The translations under genes were made by a program, and so were the position numbers. 64,000 bases of DNA, taken from assembly GCA_021234155.1 (NCBI GenBank), contig JAJEKV010000106.1, positions 2,982,739 through 3,046,738 on the forward strand. Reading direction: 5' to 3'. The stretch is from Isoetes taiwanensis. Taxonomy: Eukaryota > Streptophyta > Lycopodiopsida > Isoetales > Isoetaceae. Shown here in pieces: positions 23,690-34,870 of this stretch. Under the pieces are notes generated by a model, which was not told the DNA's origin, made no database searches, and was given only the letters and a program-made list of their open reading frames with translations. Within the stretch, counting starts at the first letter, position 1; each line of letters starts with the position of its first letter.

Positions 23690-24300
23690 GGCTAGGATTT
23701 ATGCTCACCTTTTGATCCAATGGTTAAGATCTGCTACACCAAATTCATTTTTTGGCATCTTCCTTGCACCTTCCCCATAAAAATCAAGGGCTAGGATTTC
23801 GCCTTCCCCTTTGATCCAACGGTTCACAGATGGGGTGTATGCCCCCATGTATGACTCATGTATGCCCCCATCAAAATCCAAGGGCTTAAGCTACGCCATC
23901 TCATTAACTTTTTTATCCAAGGGCCAAGATCAAAAATTTATATCCGACATGCCATTTTGTAACTACCCCCATGAGTTTCTATATACATATTAAGATAAGA
24001 TATATCACCTATATATCACTCATATATATACAATTATATGAGCTCTACCAACATGTTGGTAGAGATTGATCTCGTTAGATCCATCTATGAGATGGGATTT
24101 GTCGGCTGATGACACCTCATAACTCCCCAAGTAGCCCTCTTGTTGGTAGACATTGAGGTGTCACCCGTGGCCGTTGAATGTCGAGATCGTCGGCCCGGCA
24201 TTTAAAGCCCCTTTATTTGGGGGCTTTTGTTTCTAGACCATTAGATTTAAGAATTTAATGCGGGCGTTCATAAAAAGGTGATCGAAATTAATACCATTAA
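23690..24300. mobile_element. CCCC-TTATTTGGGG family, two copies in opposite orientation
   Basis: 23690-24008 is the reverse orientation of the middle of the 14.3-kb copy ('cttccttgcacctt', 'aatcaagggc', 'tggggtg.atgcccc'). 24010-24300 is in the forward orientation ('acaattatatgagc', 'gatgggatttgtcggctgatgacacctc', 'cccctttatttgggggc'). They meet at a TATATCACCTATATATCAC tract, so the pair forms a head-to-head arrangement. Confidence 0.6.
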
Positions 24301-24309
24301 AAAGGTGGC

Positions 24310-24899
24310 ACCACATTAAATGGTTTTTTTTACCTTTAGCGGGGCAATTAATAATGCATTTACTACCCTCAACATGAGGTGGCAATTGCAGCTTAATCTT
24401 ATTCTAGAAGCTTTAGTGGACGTGCCTTCTTCCTCCTTCGTTCTACTCTGTAGAGCTATGGTGAAGCTAGCGAAAAATGCCGGCCGAGGAAAGGGGCCGT
24501 CCTCGAGACCCTTTCCTCTAGCAGGTCAAACTCCATGCCTTATACGCATGTTGGGACATAACCTTGCAATTAGAACCTTGGCTTCTTGGCTCAAGAAATG
24601 CCACGAGAATGTCGAGAAAATCCTCTGTTCTAACTTGTTTAGATTACTCTTTCTACCGGATCGAGAGCCGTAAAGCGAGATCTGGATGTATGAGATTCAT
24701 CTCCGGAGTAAGGGAAGCGACAATTTATGTTTTAGAATCTTGGATTTTTGAAAAGAGGAAGTGCGTTCACAGAACAAAGGAGCAATTGGGCCAGATCCAC
24801 TTTAAGCTTGGATTTAGCATTTGAATTAAAAATGGGGCCTCAAATTACATTTAGAGAGAAACATGGTTGCATTTGCTTGATTCAAAGGCAAACAATTTG
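24310..24899. other. Unassigned stretch left of the Copia element
   Basis: Plus-strand frames at 24320-24673 and 24564-24824 overlap each other in different phases and have no domain that I recognise. The stretch ends at the GATTT target site of the retrotransposon. Confidence 0.35.
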
Positions 24900-24904
24900 G
24901 ATTT

Positions 24905-25255
24905 TGATGGAAATAGAATACAAATATTAAAATTGCGATTACCTCAATAGTCCAAAATGAACTTAACCCCCAAACTGACCCAAGCTTATCGGTAAAACCG
25001 CTGCCAAATCGCTTCCGGGGAACCATGATCTCCGCTCTCCTGCAGACCCGGCGATGCACAACCGGATCAATCCGTCACTTCACGTCACGCTTCTTCACCC
25101 GTTTTCTTCTCCCGCACCCCTTACAACCTTTTCGACCTTTCCTTTTTACGCAATTAGCCCATCTCCATCGCACATCCGGACCTTCACTTGTCATTGCCCT
25201 TCAACGCCCGCGTGTGTCTGGTGAACATTTTATCTTGTGCCAAGTGTATTCAACA
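24905..25255 (-). repeat. 3' LTR of Copia element
   Basis: 351 bp, TG...CA ends. It aligns end to end with 29181-29545. Shared landmarks include 'gacccaagcttatcggtaaa', 'tcgcttccggggaaccatga' and 'ttatcttgtgccaagtgtat'. Confidence 0.93.
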
Positions 25256-25721
25256 TCTCCCCTCGGCTGTACATTCGAATGCCAACTTGCTCCTTTGCTA
25301 ATTTCAACTTTGTCTCGTCAATGCCTTTGTGAGCATAATGCGCTTTCTTTGCTCATGTGTCGGATATGCCTTACTTCTATTTCCCCTTTTTTCTACTTCA
25401 TCCCTTATGAAATGATGATGTATCCGAATATGTTTGGTTCTAGAATGGCATGTGGGATTCTTGCACATCGCCACTCCACTTTTATTGTTGTCGATAAAAA
25501 CCGCGGTTGGCTCCTTTTACGTATGACCTATTTATTTGAGCATTCTTCTTAGCCATACAATTTACGGAAAGGCGCTAAGGAGATCGCCACATATTCTCAA
25601 CAACGACTTGATTTGGCCGCATTCACGCTTTTTACATGCCCATGATATTCTTTGTGTTTCGATTTTGCACACGTGCCACGATGTGGATTTTTCGTCGTCT
25701 ATGTCTCCTCCCCAATCGGCA

Positions 25722-26057
25722 TCACGCATAACACGTTAGTTCATGTCCATCACTTTGTGTAAAATGGATGCCATGACCGATCGTCCCCTTCAAATACCTC
25801 AAAACGCGTTTGGCGGCTATCCAATGTTGTATACGGATTATTATTATATCCGCTTTCGGCAAGTTATTTGCATATGCAATATCAGGCCTAGTGCAATTTG
25901 CGGCATAAAGCGAGCTTCCGACTAGCTGTGATAAGGCCTTTTCTTCATTTCTTTCATCTCTAATGATCTTGGGGCTCATCTCACTACCGATCCTTGTTTT
26001 TGGCGCCAATGGGGTTTTAGCGGGGATTGCAATCTTGCATCTAAATTTATTTAACAT
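25722..26057 (-). pseudogene. Copia RNase H region
   Basis: The minus-strand frame contains LVGSSLYAANCTRPDIAYA, the typical Copia 'VGSLMYAxxxTRPDIAYA' block, followed further on by HWIAAKRVLRYLKGTIGHGI (the 'HWxAxKRVLRYLKGT' block). Between them the sequence reads NNLPKADIIII, where a 'LSRFMxNPG'-like stretch is expected, so a frame disturbance is compensated there. The catalytic part further on (the 'YCDADWAGD' block) is not visible in this frame. Confidence 0.9.
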
Positions 26058-26151
26058 CTTTCGATATCACGCTCTGTCCCGTCTGGCTCCCCTTAAGCGA
26101 GCTCGCCGGACTTCCATCCCTAGCCCGGCTTTTTTAGTTCTCAGACATCCG

Positions 26152-26711
26152 TCATTTGGGGCGTTTCTTTAATAGCATTTTGCATCTGGCCATCCACTCT
26201 CTGTCATTGCTTGCAATGACGCAGTCATCTACATACAATGCCATAATCAGGCATTTGTCTCCTTCTTTCCACATGTATAGATTGCCTTCGGTCTTCAGCT
26301 TTATAAAGCCAACTGATATCAAGAACTTGTTCATACACAAGTACCAACGCCTTCTTTTGCCTTAATCCATAAATGGCCTTTTTTAGCCTGCAAACCATAT
26401 TAGTGCCTTTTTCATACCCTTCTGGCTGCTCCATGTATATTTCCTCTTCCAAGTCGCCATTTAGGAATGCAGTCTTGACGTCCATGTGTTCTATGTCCAT
26501 GTTTTCTGAACGCAAGTGCGGTGACATCCTTACACTTGTGAGCTTCACAATAGGTGAAAAGGTGTCTTTGTAATCGATACCGACTTCTCGTATGTAACCC
26601 TTTGCAACTAGCCGGAGCCTTGTACCTTTCCACCGACCCATCGGCATTTCTTTTGATCTTAAACAACCATTTGCTTCCTACTACATTCTTGTCTTTTGGT
26701 CTAGTCACCAA
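26152..26711 (-). pseudogene. Copia reverse transcriptase
   Basis: Order on the minus strand: [20 protein letters not shown] (start of RVT_2), ERYKA then RLVAKGY after a frame change, [37 protein letters not shown] with the first catalytic Asp, then [13 protein letters not shown]. After another frame change comes [20 protein letters not shown] and [13 protein letters not shown], the YVDD active site near 26225-26240. All landmark motifs of a Copia RT are present, but at least two frameshifts split it. Confidence 0.95.
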
Positions 26712-27727
26712 TTCATATGTTCTGTTTGCTTAAAAAGTCCAATTCACCTTCCATTGCTTCCCTTCCATCTTCTTTGCGTCGGACCCTGTTACCGCTTTGC
26801 TCAATTTGTTTTTGGCTCTACAACACCACGACATCAGCTTTGGCTTTGGCTCTCTCTTTGTTACGCCATATAGTTACGTATCAAAGGGAGTTACGCTTTC
26901 TGGGCTCGACCTCTTTCTGACGCGTGTGTACCTCCCCCCTTACTCCTCTTCCTTCCTCTTCCCCGTCTCGGCGGCACCTCACCCTGCGGCTCCTCGGTGC
27001 ACTATCGACCTCAAAGGCCTCATGCACCCTGGTGCTCCATCTCCGGTGTATGCGGTGCACTATCGACCTCTACGATCTCATGCACCTCATATGGTTCAAC
27101 ATCCCGAGTCATCCATCGCCCGGTTGGCTGCTCCGCTACTTCCTCCTTTTCCTTTTCCTTTTACGTATCCTCTTCAAAGAATTCTATCGGCACCCATTCT
27201 GCTTTGCTTCTTGCCGTTAGGCACTTCCCTATCCTTATACAATATTGTTTCATCAAATACAACGTCTCTGCGCGTGTATTTTGTGTGTTCTTGGGTCATA
27301 AAGCCTATAGCCATTAGTTTCCTCATCATACCCTACTAAGAAGGTTTGAATATACGTCATCCGACTTCCCTCGCGACTCTTAGGAACTAACATATAGGCG
27401 GACACCCATACATCTTCAATCGTTCAAGCAATTTGTCTTTCGGACCATATTTCCTCGAGAACACCTCCCTTCAAAGCATTTTGTTGGCAGCTTTTATTAC
27501 GTATATAGCGGGCGGTAAACTCACGCTTCTCCCCGCCAGTGGTGGGTAATCCGGCGTGCTTCAACATACATCATGGTGCATCCATAATGGTGCGATTTTT
27601 ACGCTCTGAAACACCATTACCGGCGAGGTGTATAGCGACATGTATCTTGCCTCTTAATTCCGCGATCGACAAAATCTTATAAATTCACTTGACTGTATTA
27701 AGCCACCAAGATCCGACCTCAATGATT

Positions 27728-27950
27728 TTACCGTGAAGATGTCTCCACGTTCCACACCTCTGCGACATAAAGCTGGAAAGCATTGAATACTTGATCTTTC
27801 GAACGCAGATAATAACACTTTGTGCGTCTACTGAAGTCATCTATAAATGTAGCAAAATAAAACTTGCCTCCAAGACTCTGTACTTGCATAGGTCCACATA
27901 CATCAGAATGCACCAACTCAAGCGGCTTAGATGCTCGTAGTCCTTTTTTT
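27728..27950 (-). pseudogene. Copia integrase core fragment
   Basis: The minus strand reads LVHSDVCGPMQVQSLGGKFY then FATFIDDFSRRTKCYYLRSK, the Copia 'HSDVCGPM..GxxYFxTFIDDxSR' block with two of the catalytic acidic residues (D of HSDVCG, D of FIDD region). The rest of the integrase and the linker to RT (27727-26712) are too decayed to follow. Confidence 0.92.
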
Positions 27951-27954
27951 TGAA

Positions 27955-28500
27955 GGGAAGTCTAGCACTGCTTGCCTAGCATGCAAGATTCACATATTCC
28001 ATGCTCTTCTTTACCAAATGTCAATCCATCTAACAAATTATGCTTTCTTGCAATTTTAATACTGTTATAATTTACATGCGCCATTCTCAAATGCCAAGTA
28101 TGTATATCGTCTACTACTGAAACTTTGTTAATAGCATTTACGTTCAACTCAAATAAATTTCCGTTTCTTTGAGCCTCAAATGTTTTCACACCCTCTTTTA
28201 TAAATTTACAACCGGGTCTTGTGAAATCTCAACTCAAAACCATCGTCTACTAGATTTGCTCTGATAATAAATTAAAGAACATACTGGTACATACAATGCA
28301 TTTGGCACATTGACAACGGGTTTACCTTCCTTAATAATTCAAGATTTCCTCGTCCCGGAGACTTCCTCAAGTATTCCATTCCCCATTTGAACTACTCCGG
28401 CCTCTCACCTTTCAAAAACCCCGTAACATCTCGCATGAATTCACAATAACCTCGGCTCCACAATCTAGGGTCAATACATTCTTACTCCTTTGTAAGACCA
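27955..28500 (-). pseudogene. Copia GAG-pre-integrase zinc motif and protease-like piece
   Basis: Minus-strand frame: TWHLRMAHVNYNSIKIARKH with H..H, followed by GICESCMLGKQC with C..C, the HHCC integrase zinc finger. Upstream, near 28450-28470, LTLDCGAE resembles the LDSGA protease active site with Ser replaced. This part precedes the integrase core in the usual Copia order. Confidence 0.85.
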
Positions 28501-29180
28501 ATAAGCTCCAACGGTTGTTAATTTCTCGCTTTCAAGTGCTATCTCCCTTTTCTTGTATTTAAACATCGACCTTCCGATCCGTCTCCACCTATTTTCCCTC
28601 CGAAGCTTGCAACAATATACCTTGTCTACGCTTGCCATGATGAAAAGAAAAGCTTGTGCCTTTGTGTCTATAAGCCACCTCTAGAATGCATACAACAAAC
28701 TCCCCTCTGCAGGTTCACAAAGCAGATATTCTTCCCCAGTGCAAAACTTCCGGCAAATCTTACGTGCCGAATCATGCGGCGGATGCTAGATGATAAATCC
28801 TCCCCCGGAGGCTTGAGACTTAGGCAAATCTTCTTGTGTCAAAACTCACGGCAGATCCTCTATGCTCCCTTGCTCACTCCAGAATCAAGACAGGAGGCGC
28901 TTCCCAATGGCTGGAGCAGCGTGTGCGAATCACAGTAAATCTTTCAATGGCCAAAGAGAGCGCCTCAATTTATTCTCCAGCGGCGGTTTGTTTTATCTGT
29001 GATTTCTCCTTTTGACAACCCAAAACAAGTCGGTCTATATATAGCTACCTCTGATTAACTCATCGAGCAATTCAGACCTCGGCCAATTAAGCATCGAGGC
29101 AGTTCTTTCCCTTGCATAAGTGCTTTCAAAACCCGACTTGAGAGGCCGAGGGGGATCGATACGGCGCTTTCGATACTGCT
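28501..29180 (-). other. Copia 5' internal region (leader, residual gag)
   Basis: Between the protease-like piece and the 5' LTR. I see no CCHC zinc knuckle and no continuous gag frame. A candidate primer-binding site abuts the LTR at about 29158-29178. Confidence 0.5.
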
Positions 29181-29545
29181 TGATGGAAATAGAATACAAA
29201 TATTAAAATTGCGTTTACCTCAATGAGTGTTGCGCGGTAACCCAACCAGAACGACCCAAGCTTATCGGTAAAACCTTTTGCCAAATCGCTTCCGGGGAAC
29301 CATGATCTCTCCTCTCTCCTGCGACCCGGCGATGCACCGCCGGATCAATCCGTGCGCTCACCGTCACGCTTCTTCACCCGTTTTTCTTCTCTGCGCACCC
29401 CTTACAACCTTTTCGACCTTTCCTTTTTACGCAATTAGCCCATCTCCATCTGCACATCCAGACCTTCACTTGTCATTGCCCTTCAACTTTGCCGCCACGT
29501 GTGTACAGGGCTGAACATTTTATCTTGTGCCAAGTGTATTCAACA
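29181..29545 (-). repeat. 5' LTR of Copia element
   Basis: 365 bp. It pairs with 24905-25255 and is followed by the GATTT target duplication (29546-29550). Confidence 0.93.
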
Positions 29546-29550
29546 GATTT

Positions 29551-30570
29551 CGAGGCAAAGGACCGGGATTAGGGATTTTAGTTGGCCATCTTATTAACTG
29601 GATAACCCCACACAGAGGCAAGTGAGAAATTATGAACAGCTTCTATATCTTCAAGATTTTAAAAATTCTTGTGGCTCTGCCATTCAAAATTGGGGTAATA
29701 TGATGGACGTCCATTGATGCCATAGATAGACTACTCTGGAAAGTACAAGGCAGGTCTAAATCATGGTTTTGTTTTTGTTTCTTAATGCATCATGAAGACA
29801 CTGAAACTTCTGGCATAATCCGTCATAATCCCTGTATTTTTTTAATCGAAAGCTATTTCTTTGGGCAGTAGACTATATTTGCAGCCTAACAGGGTATAGA
29901 ATGGGTCAATCTTGCCTTTTCGCTTTTATTTCAAAATATCAGATCCAAAATAGTCCAGAATGCGTTGGCTTCATGCTTGCTAAAAACAGAGAGCACTCAG
30001 TGCGTTTTGCATGGCTCGGTTCCTGGGCGGGGCTAGCTCAAAGCATCAGATCATTTTCTCCAATAACAAATGTTTTTGACAAAGCAGAGACCTTAAAAGA
30101 GGAGTTGTCCAATTCTGTTGATGGAGGCCATTAGATTAGACCCTGTAATTTTCGTTTTAACCACGAGCTCTTGCCAAGAAATTGGTTTATTTGAAGAATC
30201 AATTTTAAACACAGTCACTATTTCTCTGTACAGCCAGAGAACGAAGTGGCCCATTTTTGTTTTTTCCAGGCTCAATTTATCCTTTCGTTTTGCAGCTGTC
30301 TGCCTTCAGTGACGCTTTCAGTGACGCTTTGGGATGCTTTCGTATACAAAAGAGTTTGCATCCTTCTCTGACGAAGTTCTCTAGTTCACCAATGTAGAGC
30401 CTGAATAAGGTCACCATGACCGTGTTTCAGGAACGTCTCTGTGAGATTAGTCAAAAACTTTGTCTTAAGTTGCCTTTGCTTTGAATGTGCCAGAACATAT
30501 GTACATGGTAAAACCATGCCAAGTACAATGTGATTGCTTATTCTTTCTAATTTTTACTGAGCTCATACTC
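29551..30570. other. Unassigned stretch between Copia and the 30.6-kb exons
   Basis: Open frames such as 29901-30134 lack recognisable motifs. It could contain introns or UTR of the gene whose candidate exons start at 30577. A tandem 15-bp duplication (cagtgacgcttt x2) lies at about 30307. Confidence 0.3.
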
Positions 30571-30576
30571 GTGCAG

Positions 30577-31881
30577 ATATCGATCAACGATAAAGCGAAT
30601 AAACCTACACAATATGGTGAGTATTATGGCCTTAATCTAGATTCCACTTATTGCTATTGGATTCAGTGTATACCATGCGTGCATGATGCTATTTATGAAT
30701 TCTATGAGCCGTTTCTCTGTATGCCACCATCAGATATTAATATAATCTTTCTTAGCAATATATACGACCTGCATAACATCCTACAAGCATAAACGCATAA
30801 TATCCTACAACGTAATTTGTGGTCTGGCGAGTAAATTACAGCTCGCTAATGTTTATGAAGTTTTGCTCTGTGTAGCTTTGTTGAATGATCTTCTTGAGAA
30901 GATTTCAATGGGATCTGCGGGCCCACCTAAGCCAGAGGTGTGTTTTTCTGGCAATGGTAAGGTACATGTAAAAAATGACATCTAAAATTGTTGTGTCCTT
31001 ATAATTGTTCAACTCTGTCTCAGGGCAGGCCAAAGTAAGAGGAAAGCAAAACGGAAACACAAACTTATATCTGCGAATTTGCCGCGTAAGAAAAAGAGGT
31101 AAAGCTGAAGTTTGCTAGGACAAGTAGATAGGTATTAGCTTTTCTTTATCAATTTTTCATCGCCCAGATTACTGTAGCTGCAAAAGGAAATGCAAGGACT
31201 GTCTGTAGATTTCTTTAATCCACATATATACAGAATTCAACTTGCTTCAAAGAAGAAAATGCCCAAGTGGACATGTTATTGTATGCGCTTTAGTTTTGCA
31301 GAATAGTTTGGTATAACATTCCTGAGGATGTACCAATAATCTGCTACTCTTTTCATGTCTGCAGCACTTCTGGATAGCTGTCTCAATGGCCTTCTTCATG
31401 GCAGCTACTGTGTTCACCATGTTAAAACTAACTGGTAAGGCTCACATCTGAATGTTGATTTCTGTATTTTAACATGTGTCAACAAAGGGAAGGTGCAATT
31501 TGGTGACCAATTGGTAAACAACAAAATATTGGGTGTGCTGTTGATTGTATGAATTCATCTTTTGCCCACAAAAGAAAACAAGAAGACACGAATGTTCCTA
31601 ACAGAGTATGCTGCTCTCTATACGAAGCCTTGATGTAGTGTCCCATGCCAAAACTTATACGCATCTTAAAATTTACACGTCTAAGTGTTTGCTTTGCAGA
31701 TGTATGCGTTAGTTGATCTACACATGGATACAACCAACATCAATACTTAATCTGAGGTATCTGCAGAGATTCTAAGTGAGGCTGCATGATAAGTAAATAT
31801 GTTCTCTAATTTATAAGGTGTTGCAAACTGATTTTGTCATTTCGATTTGCAGGTTTGCTTTTGGAGAGGGCTCAAATATAG
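30577..31881 (+). CDS. Candidate 3' exons of a gene for a tail-anchored membrane protein
   Basis: Five segments with splice consensus join in phase: 30577-30616 (ISINDKANKPTQY), 30876-30956 (LLNDLLEKISMGSAGPPKPE, VCFSGN), 31024-31085 (QAKVRGKQNGNTNLYLRICR), 31365-31434 (HFWIAVSMAFFMAATVFTML, KLT) and 31853-31881 (LLLERAQI, stop TAG). The fourth gives a hydrophobic stretch of about 20 residues preceded by basic residues and followed by a short tail, so a C-terminal membrane anchor is inferred. Membrane-tethered NAC factors end like this, but I see no NAC domain and the 5' part is not visible. An alternative phase of exon 4 (LLDSCLNGLLHGSYCVHHVK) also stays open and continues into FAFGEGSNIGHEVPIVDADV at 31857, so the model is not unique. 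The Copia element lies about 1 kb upstream. Confidence 0.4.
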
Positions 31882-32162
31882 GACATGAGGTTCCTATAGT
31901 AGACGCTGATGTTAGCCTAGAGTCCTGGCAGCTTCTAGAAGTATTGCAATGTCAACTAGGGTCCTTACTAGACTATTGGCACAGTGGGTTGAGGCATGCC
32001 ACATGTATACCCAAGCACATCATTGTTTTTAAGATCAATATTTCCAGTTACCTATACAATATCCTGAACACACTTTGTGCCTACCATGGCAATTATATTT
32101 GCAGCTTGAAGCAAATGTTTGGATGTCAACAGTTTGATAGCGCAATGACAAACTAAGCCCAG

Positions 32163-32682
32163 GGCATGTTCGATCCTTTGGTGCTTGGACAATATCCTCA
32201 GGTTTTCCAACACTTTCAGCAGGTTCTCAATTCAACCAATCTGACAGCTTCAGGTTGGATGGAACGTAATGTGCAGTTTGAGCATTGTAACAAGTCCAGT
32301 GCACCAACAGTAAGTCTAAAGGTGTGCCATTATCCTCTGAATTTGCTAATGTCACAGGTAATGAAGTATTGCATTGGTGTTAAGTACTGACTTACTTTGT
32401 CACATATTGCAGAGCAAGGATATTACCAAAGGTAGAACCAGAATTCCGAGTACTTTGCCACTAGATTCAGCAACTTCGTTTCATCATTCACGTAAGCACT
32501 GAGTGAGGATCATGCTTTGTCGTTTACAGTTATATGGCTGATCCCAGTTATATGGCTGATCCCGTTTTCGTCCCTTAGGGATGGGTGATTCCAGGATCCA
32601 GGCTTCTCAATATAGGGGATTAGCTCAGAATCCTCAGCCGTATTATGAGGGAAGTGCTAGCTATCTGAATACATAGAACACA
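32163..32682 (+). CDS. Candidate 3'-terminal exons of an unrecognised gene
   Basis: 32163-32309 (after CCCAG, before GTAAGT) reads GMFDPLVLGQYPQVFQHFQQ, VLNSTNLTASGWMERNVQFE and HCNKSSAPT. 32413-32490 (TTGCAG/...C/GTAAGC) reads SKDITKGRTRIPSTLPLDSA then TSFHHS. 32579-32682 (CTTAG/...) completes the split codon to R, then MGDSRIQASQYRGLAQNPQP and YYEGSASYLNT with a TAG stop. Phases fit at both junctions (0 and 1). The composition, low-complexity and rich in S, T, Q and N, resembles a transcription factor C-terminus; no domain is visible. It may be an alternative 3' end of the preceding gene or a separate one. Confidence 0.45.
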
Positions 32683-32689
32683 GACATAC

Positions 32690-33150
32690 AAATGCTCCAA
32701 ACGCATTTGTTACAAAATCATAAACTAGATGCATGCAACATAGCACTTGCCATTTTTTTTACTTCCTAAGGTGCGACACCATTAAATAAGGAGATACTAG
32801 TCCTAGAGTGTGATGTTTGATGTTTGATAGATGTTTGATGTTGTGCTTTGCTTTTTGTGCACATGCCATCTATGGCATTGCTTTTGCTTCTCTATCCATA
32901 AAATAAGTGAGGGATTTGCACATTTTTCGACCAAATTGCTTGACAAGTTGGTCTTGCAATTACGAATTTATTTCTACTTTTAAATAAATTCCATTTTTTA
33001 TTGCCCATTATTGAAACTACACAAGGTATTCTTGAGAATCTAGGTGAATCTTTGTAGAATCTAAAGCGATCTTGGGTAGAGTTATATATCTTGCTAGACA
33101 TGTTCTTTTGTACATCGAAAGCATTGCGCACTCTCTCGCTTTTCAAGATC
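32690..33150. other. Intergenic stretch
   Basis: AT-rich. A short GATTC-type piece (33020-33065) is present; otherwise nothing. Confidence 0.35.
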
Positions 33151-33153
33151 AAT

Positions 33154-34157
33154 AGTGAAGAAGCATGGTTAAAGACGTTATTTGGCTCAACACTCACCAA
33201 GTTGTCAAATTATTCTGCACGTCGTGCACTTGTCGGGGATCCTCATCTTCTAGTTCAAGAAATCGGGATTCCAATTGACATGGTTGAAAATATAATAGTT
33301 CTTCAACGAGTTTAACATTCAGAATTTGAAAACAAGGGATATCGCGACACCCCACGTTGGGAAATATGAAGAGCAATCTTGATATAGCTTTCATATTAGA
33401 TGTGCTTTACAAGGAGTACCGTGAGTGTTTTCGAAAATCTTAATAGACTCCTACAAAATTGAGAATCTCTTAAAATATTTGATAGTCTTGGCAGCATTTC
33501 AATGTTGTTTTGTTCTTGTGATTTGGTGTTTAGACTAATGGTAACAGACTAGGTCTACCAACCGTCTATTAAACAATTAAGGTCTTTGCACTGGCATACT
33601 TTTTTGTAGTCAGTGTCTTTAGGCTAAGTTCGATGGCAATATACCCCATTGGATCATAGGATCATTAGTATAGAGAAATAGAGCTCGTTCTTTAGGATCT
33701 TTATGATAATTTCCTCATACAAAGGTCTATAGAACTCCTTGCTAAGACTTCATCGTAAATTCCCCATGCAGGTATTTCTATCACAAATGACCAGTTGACT
33801 TGACACACTAATGTTCGAGAAATACATAATAGCATGCTATTAGATTATAAGTGTTTCTAAACAATTTCTTTCAATTCCCAGAAATTGATACTGTCGACCT
33901 AACTTTTAGCTTTCTTCGTTTGACAAACATTTTTTTATTGCATCTAAAGTTGCGATTCATGAAGGAAAGACAATATCAATAAACCCCTTAGTGTAATCCC
34001 CCAGGATTTTGATGGAGTTACACTAAAGATGGTCCCATTCAACAAACTTTCAACATGCGACGCCATGAAATTGAATCATTCTTATTATGTGGATGAAGAA
34101 GTTCTAATATACAATGGTGAACTTTTGACTGCTAGAAGTCCTATGACTACATGATAC
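33154..34157 (+). pseudogene. RNA polymerase largest-subunit relic, Pol IV/V-like (NRPD1/NRPE1)
   Basis: 33154-33315 reads EEAWLKTLFGSTLTKLSNYS, ARRALVGDPHLLVQEIGIPI and DMVENIIVLQRV. This is the 'SxRxVVxGDPxxxxxEIGIP' block of the Rpb1 domain 2 family. The variant with 'VxEIGIPxxxAE' and without 'MGKRVxxxxR' is nearer to the plant Pol IV/V subunits than to Pol I-III. About 33930-33990 reads AIHEGKTISINPLV, matching 'HxDxTVxINPL' just before the catalytic loop. After a frame change, 33993-34157 reads VIPQDFDGVTLKMVPFNKLS and later VDEEVLIYNGELLTARSPMT. The catalytic DFDGD appears as DFDGV, so the third metal-binding Asp is absent as read. Frame breaks and the missing remainder (over 1,000 residues) make this a gene fragment. 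Known Pol IV/V act in RNA-directed DNA methylation. Confidence 0.65.
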
Positions 34158-34510
34158 GAGAAATACTACAAAGTTGTATCAAAATATATGGCAATGTTAA
34201 CCGATGCAACTTTCACTATAAATTATTCAAATTTAATTCTTGACAGTAATAGACATTCATCTTTACGCCAATTTTTTATGTCATGCTAGACAAATCAAAT
34301 GCGACTCTTTTTGAGTTTGATTCAAATTTAACTTCGACTATTCACCGAGAGGTATTAATAAACAATGGTGACCTTCATCGAATGACTATTTTAAGAGGAA
34401 TTGAGCTTAAATATTCGGCGTCTTCGGACTAAATGCATCTTGAACTTTTCGTGACCGACCGACCGCTTAATCTCGAACTTTATTCCTCGCCGTTCATCAG
34501 CCATAATTGA
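34158..34510. other. Unassigned stretch after the polymerase relic
   Basis: Contains FEFDSNLTSTIHREVLINNG (about 34307-34366), loosely similar to the 'EEVLIYNGEL' piece just upstream. This could be a decayed duplicate or chance. Confidence 0.3.
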
Positions 34511-34870
34511 TAAACCCATTGATAGTACAAAAACTTGTATATATATACAATTATATTGAATGTAGATCTTTGATCCCGGCCGGTCCATCTCGGATCCGGA
34601 CCCCACGCTAAGCCCCCAAATAAGCCACCTTAAATGACCCCTTATTTGGGGCTTTTAATATGGGCCATCGGATTTAGGGATTTGATCTAGGCCGTCCGGT
34701 AAAAAAATCAATGATATTAAATGCCACCATAAATGGCCCCTTATTTGGGGCTTTTGATCTAGGCCCTTGGATTTAGGCTTGAAATTAAATGCTATCTCAA
34801 AAAGTGGCAACATCTTATACGTTCTTATATGTTGTTTCCCTAACTTTTCTTAAAGGTTTTAATGGTGGCG
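34511..34870 (+). mobile_element. CCCC-TTATTTGGGG family element, copy with doubled core
   Basis: Starts with GATAGTACAAAAACTTG, a TA tract and ACAATTATATTGAATGTAGA. The core 'ccccttatttggggctttt' occurs twice (about 34638 and 34738), each followed by 'gat..aggcc..tggattta'. No coding capacity. Confidence 0.65.

Larger units (their letters stand above)
24905..29545 (-). mobile_element. Ty1/Copia LTR retrotransposon, 4.64 kb, defective
   Basis: Direct LTRs (24905-25255 and 29181-29545) begin TGATGGAAATAG and end TGTATTCAACA on the plus strand, and are bounded by a GATTT duplication (24900-24904 and 29546-29550). The coding order on the minus strand is Copia: protease-like, GAG-pre-integrase zinc motif, integrase, reverse transcriptase, RNase H. 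That makes 29181-29545 the 5' LTR. Next to it, on the minus strand, the sequence AGTATCGAAAGCGCC could be a damaged initiator-Met-tRNA primer site (usually TGGTATCAGAGC). Gag is hardly visible: only about 700 bp separate the LTR from the protease-like part. Every domain is broken by frameshifts. The LTRs differ by many small indels, so the insertion is either old or poorly base-called (see findings). Confidence 0.95.
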
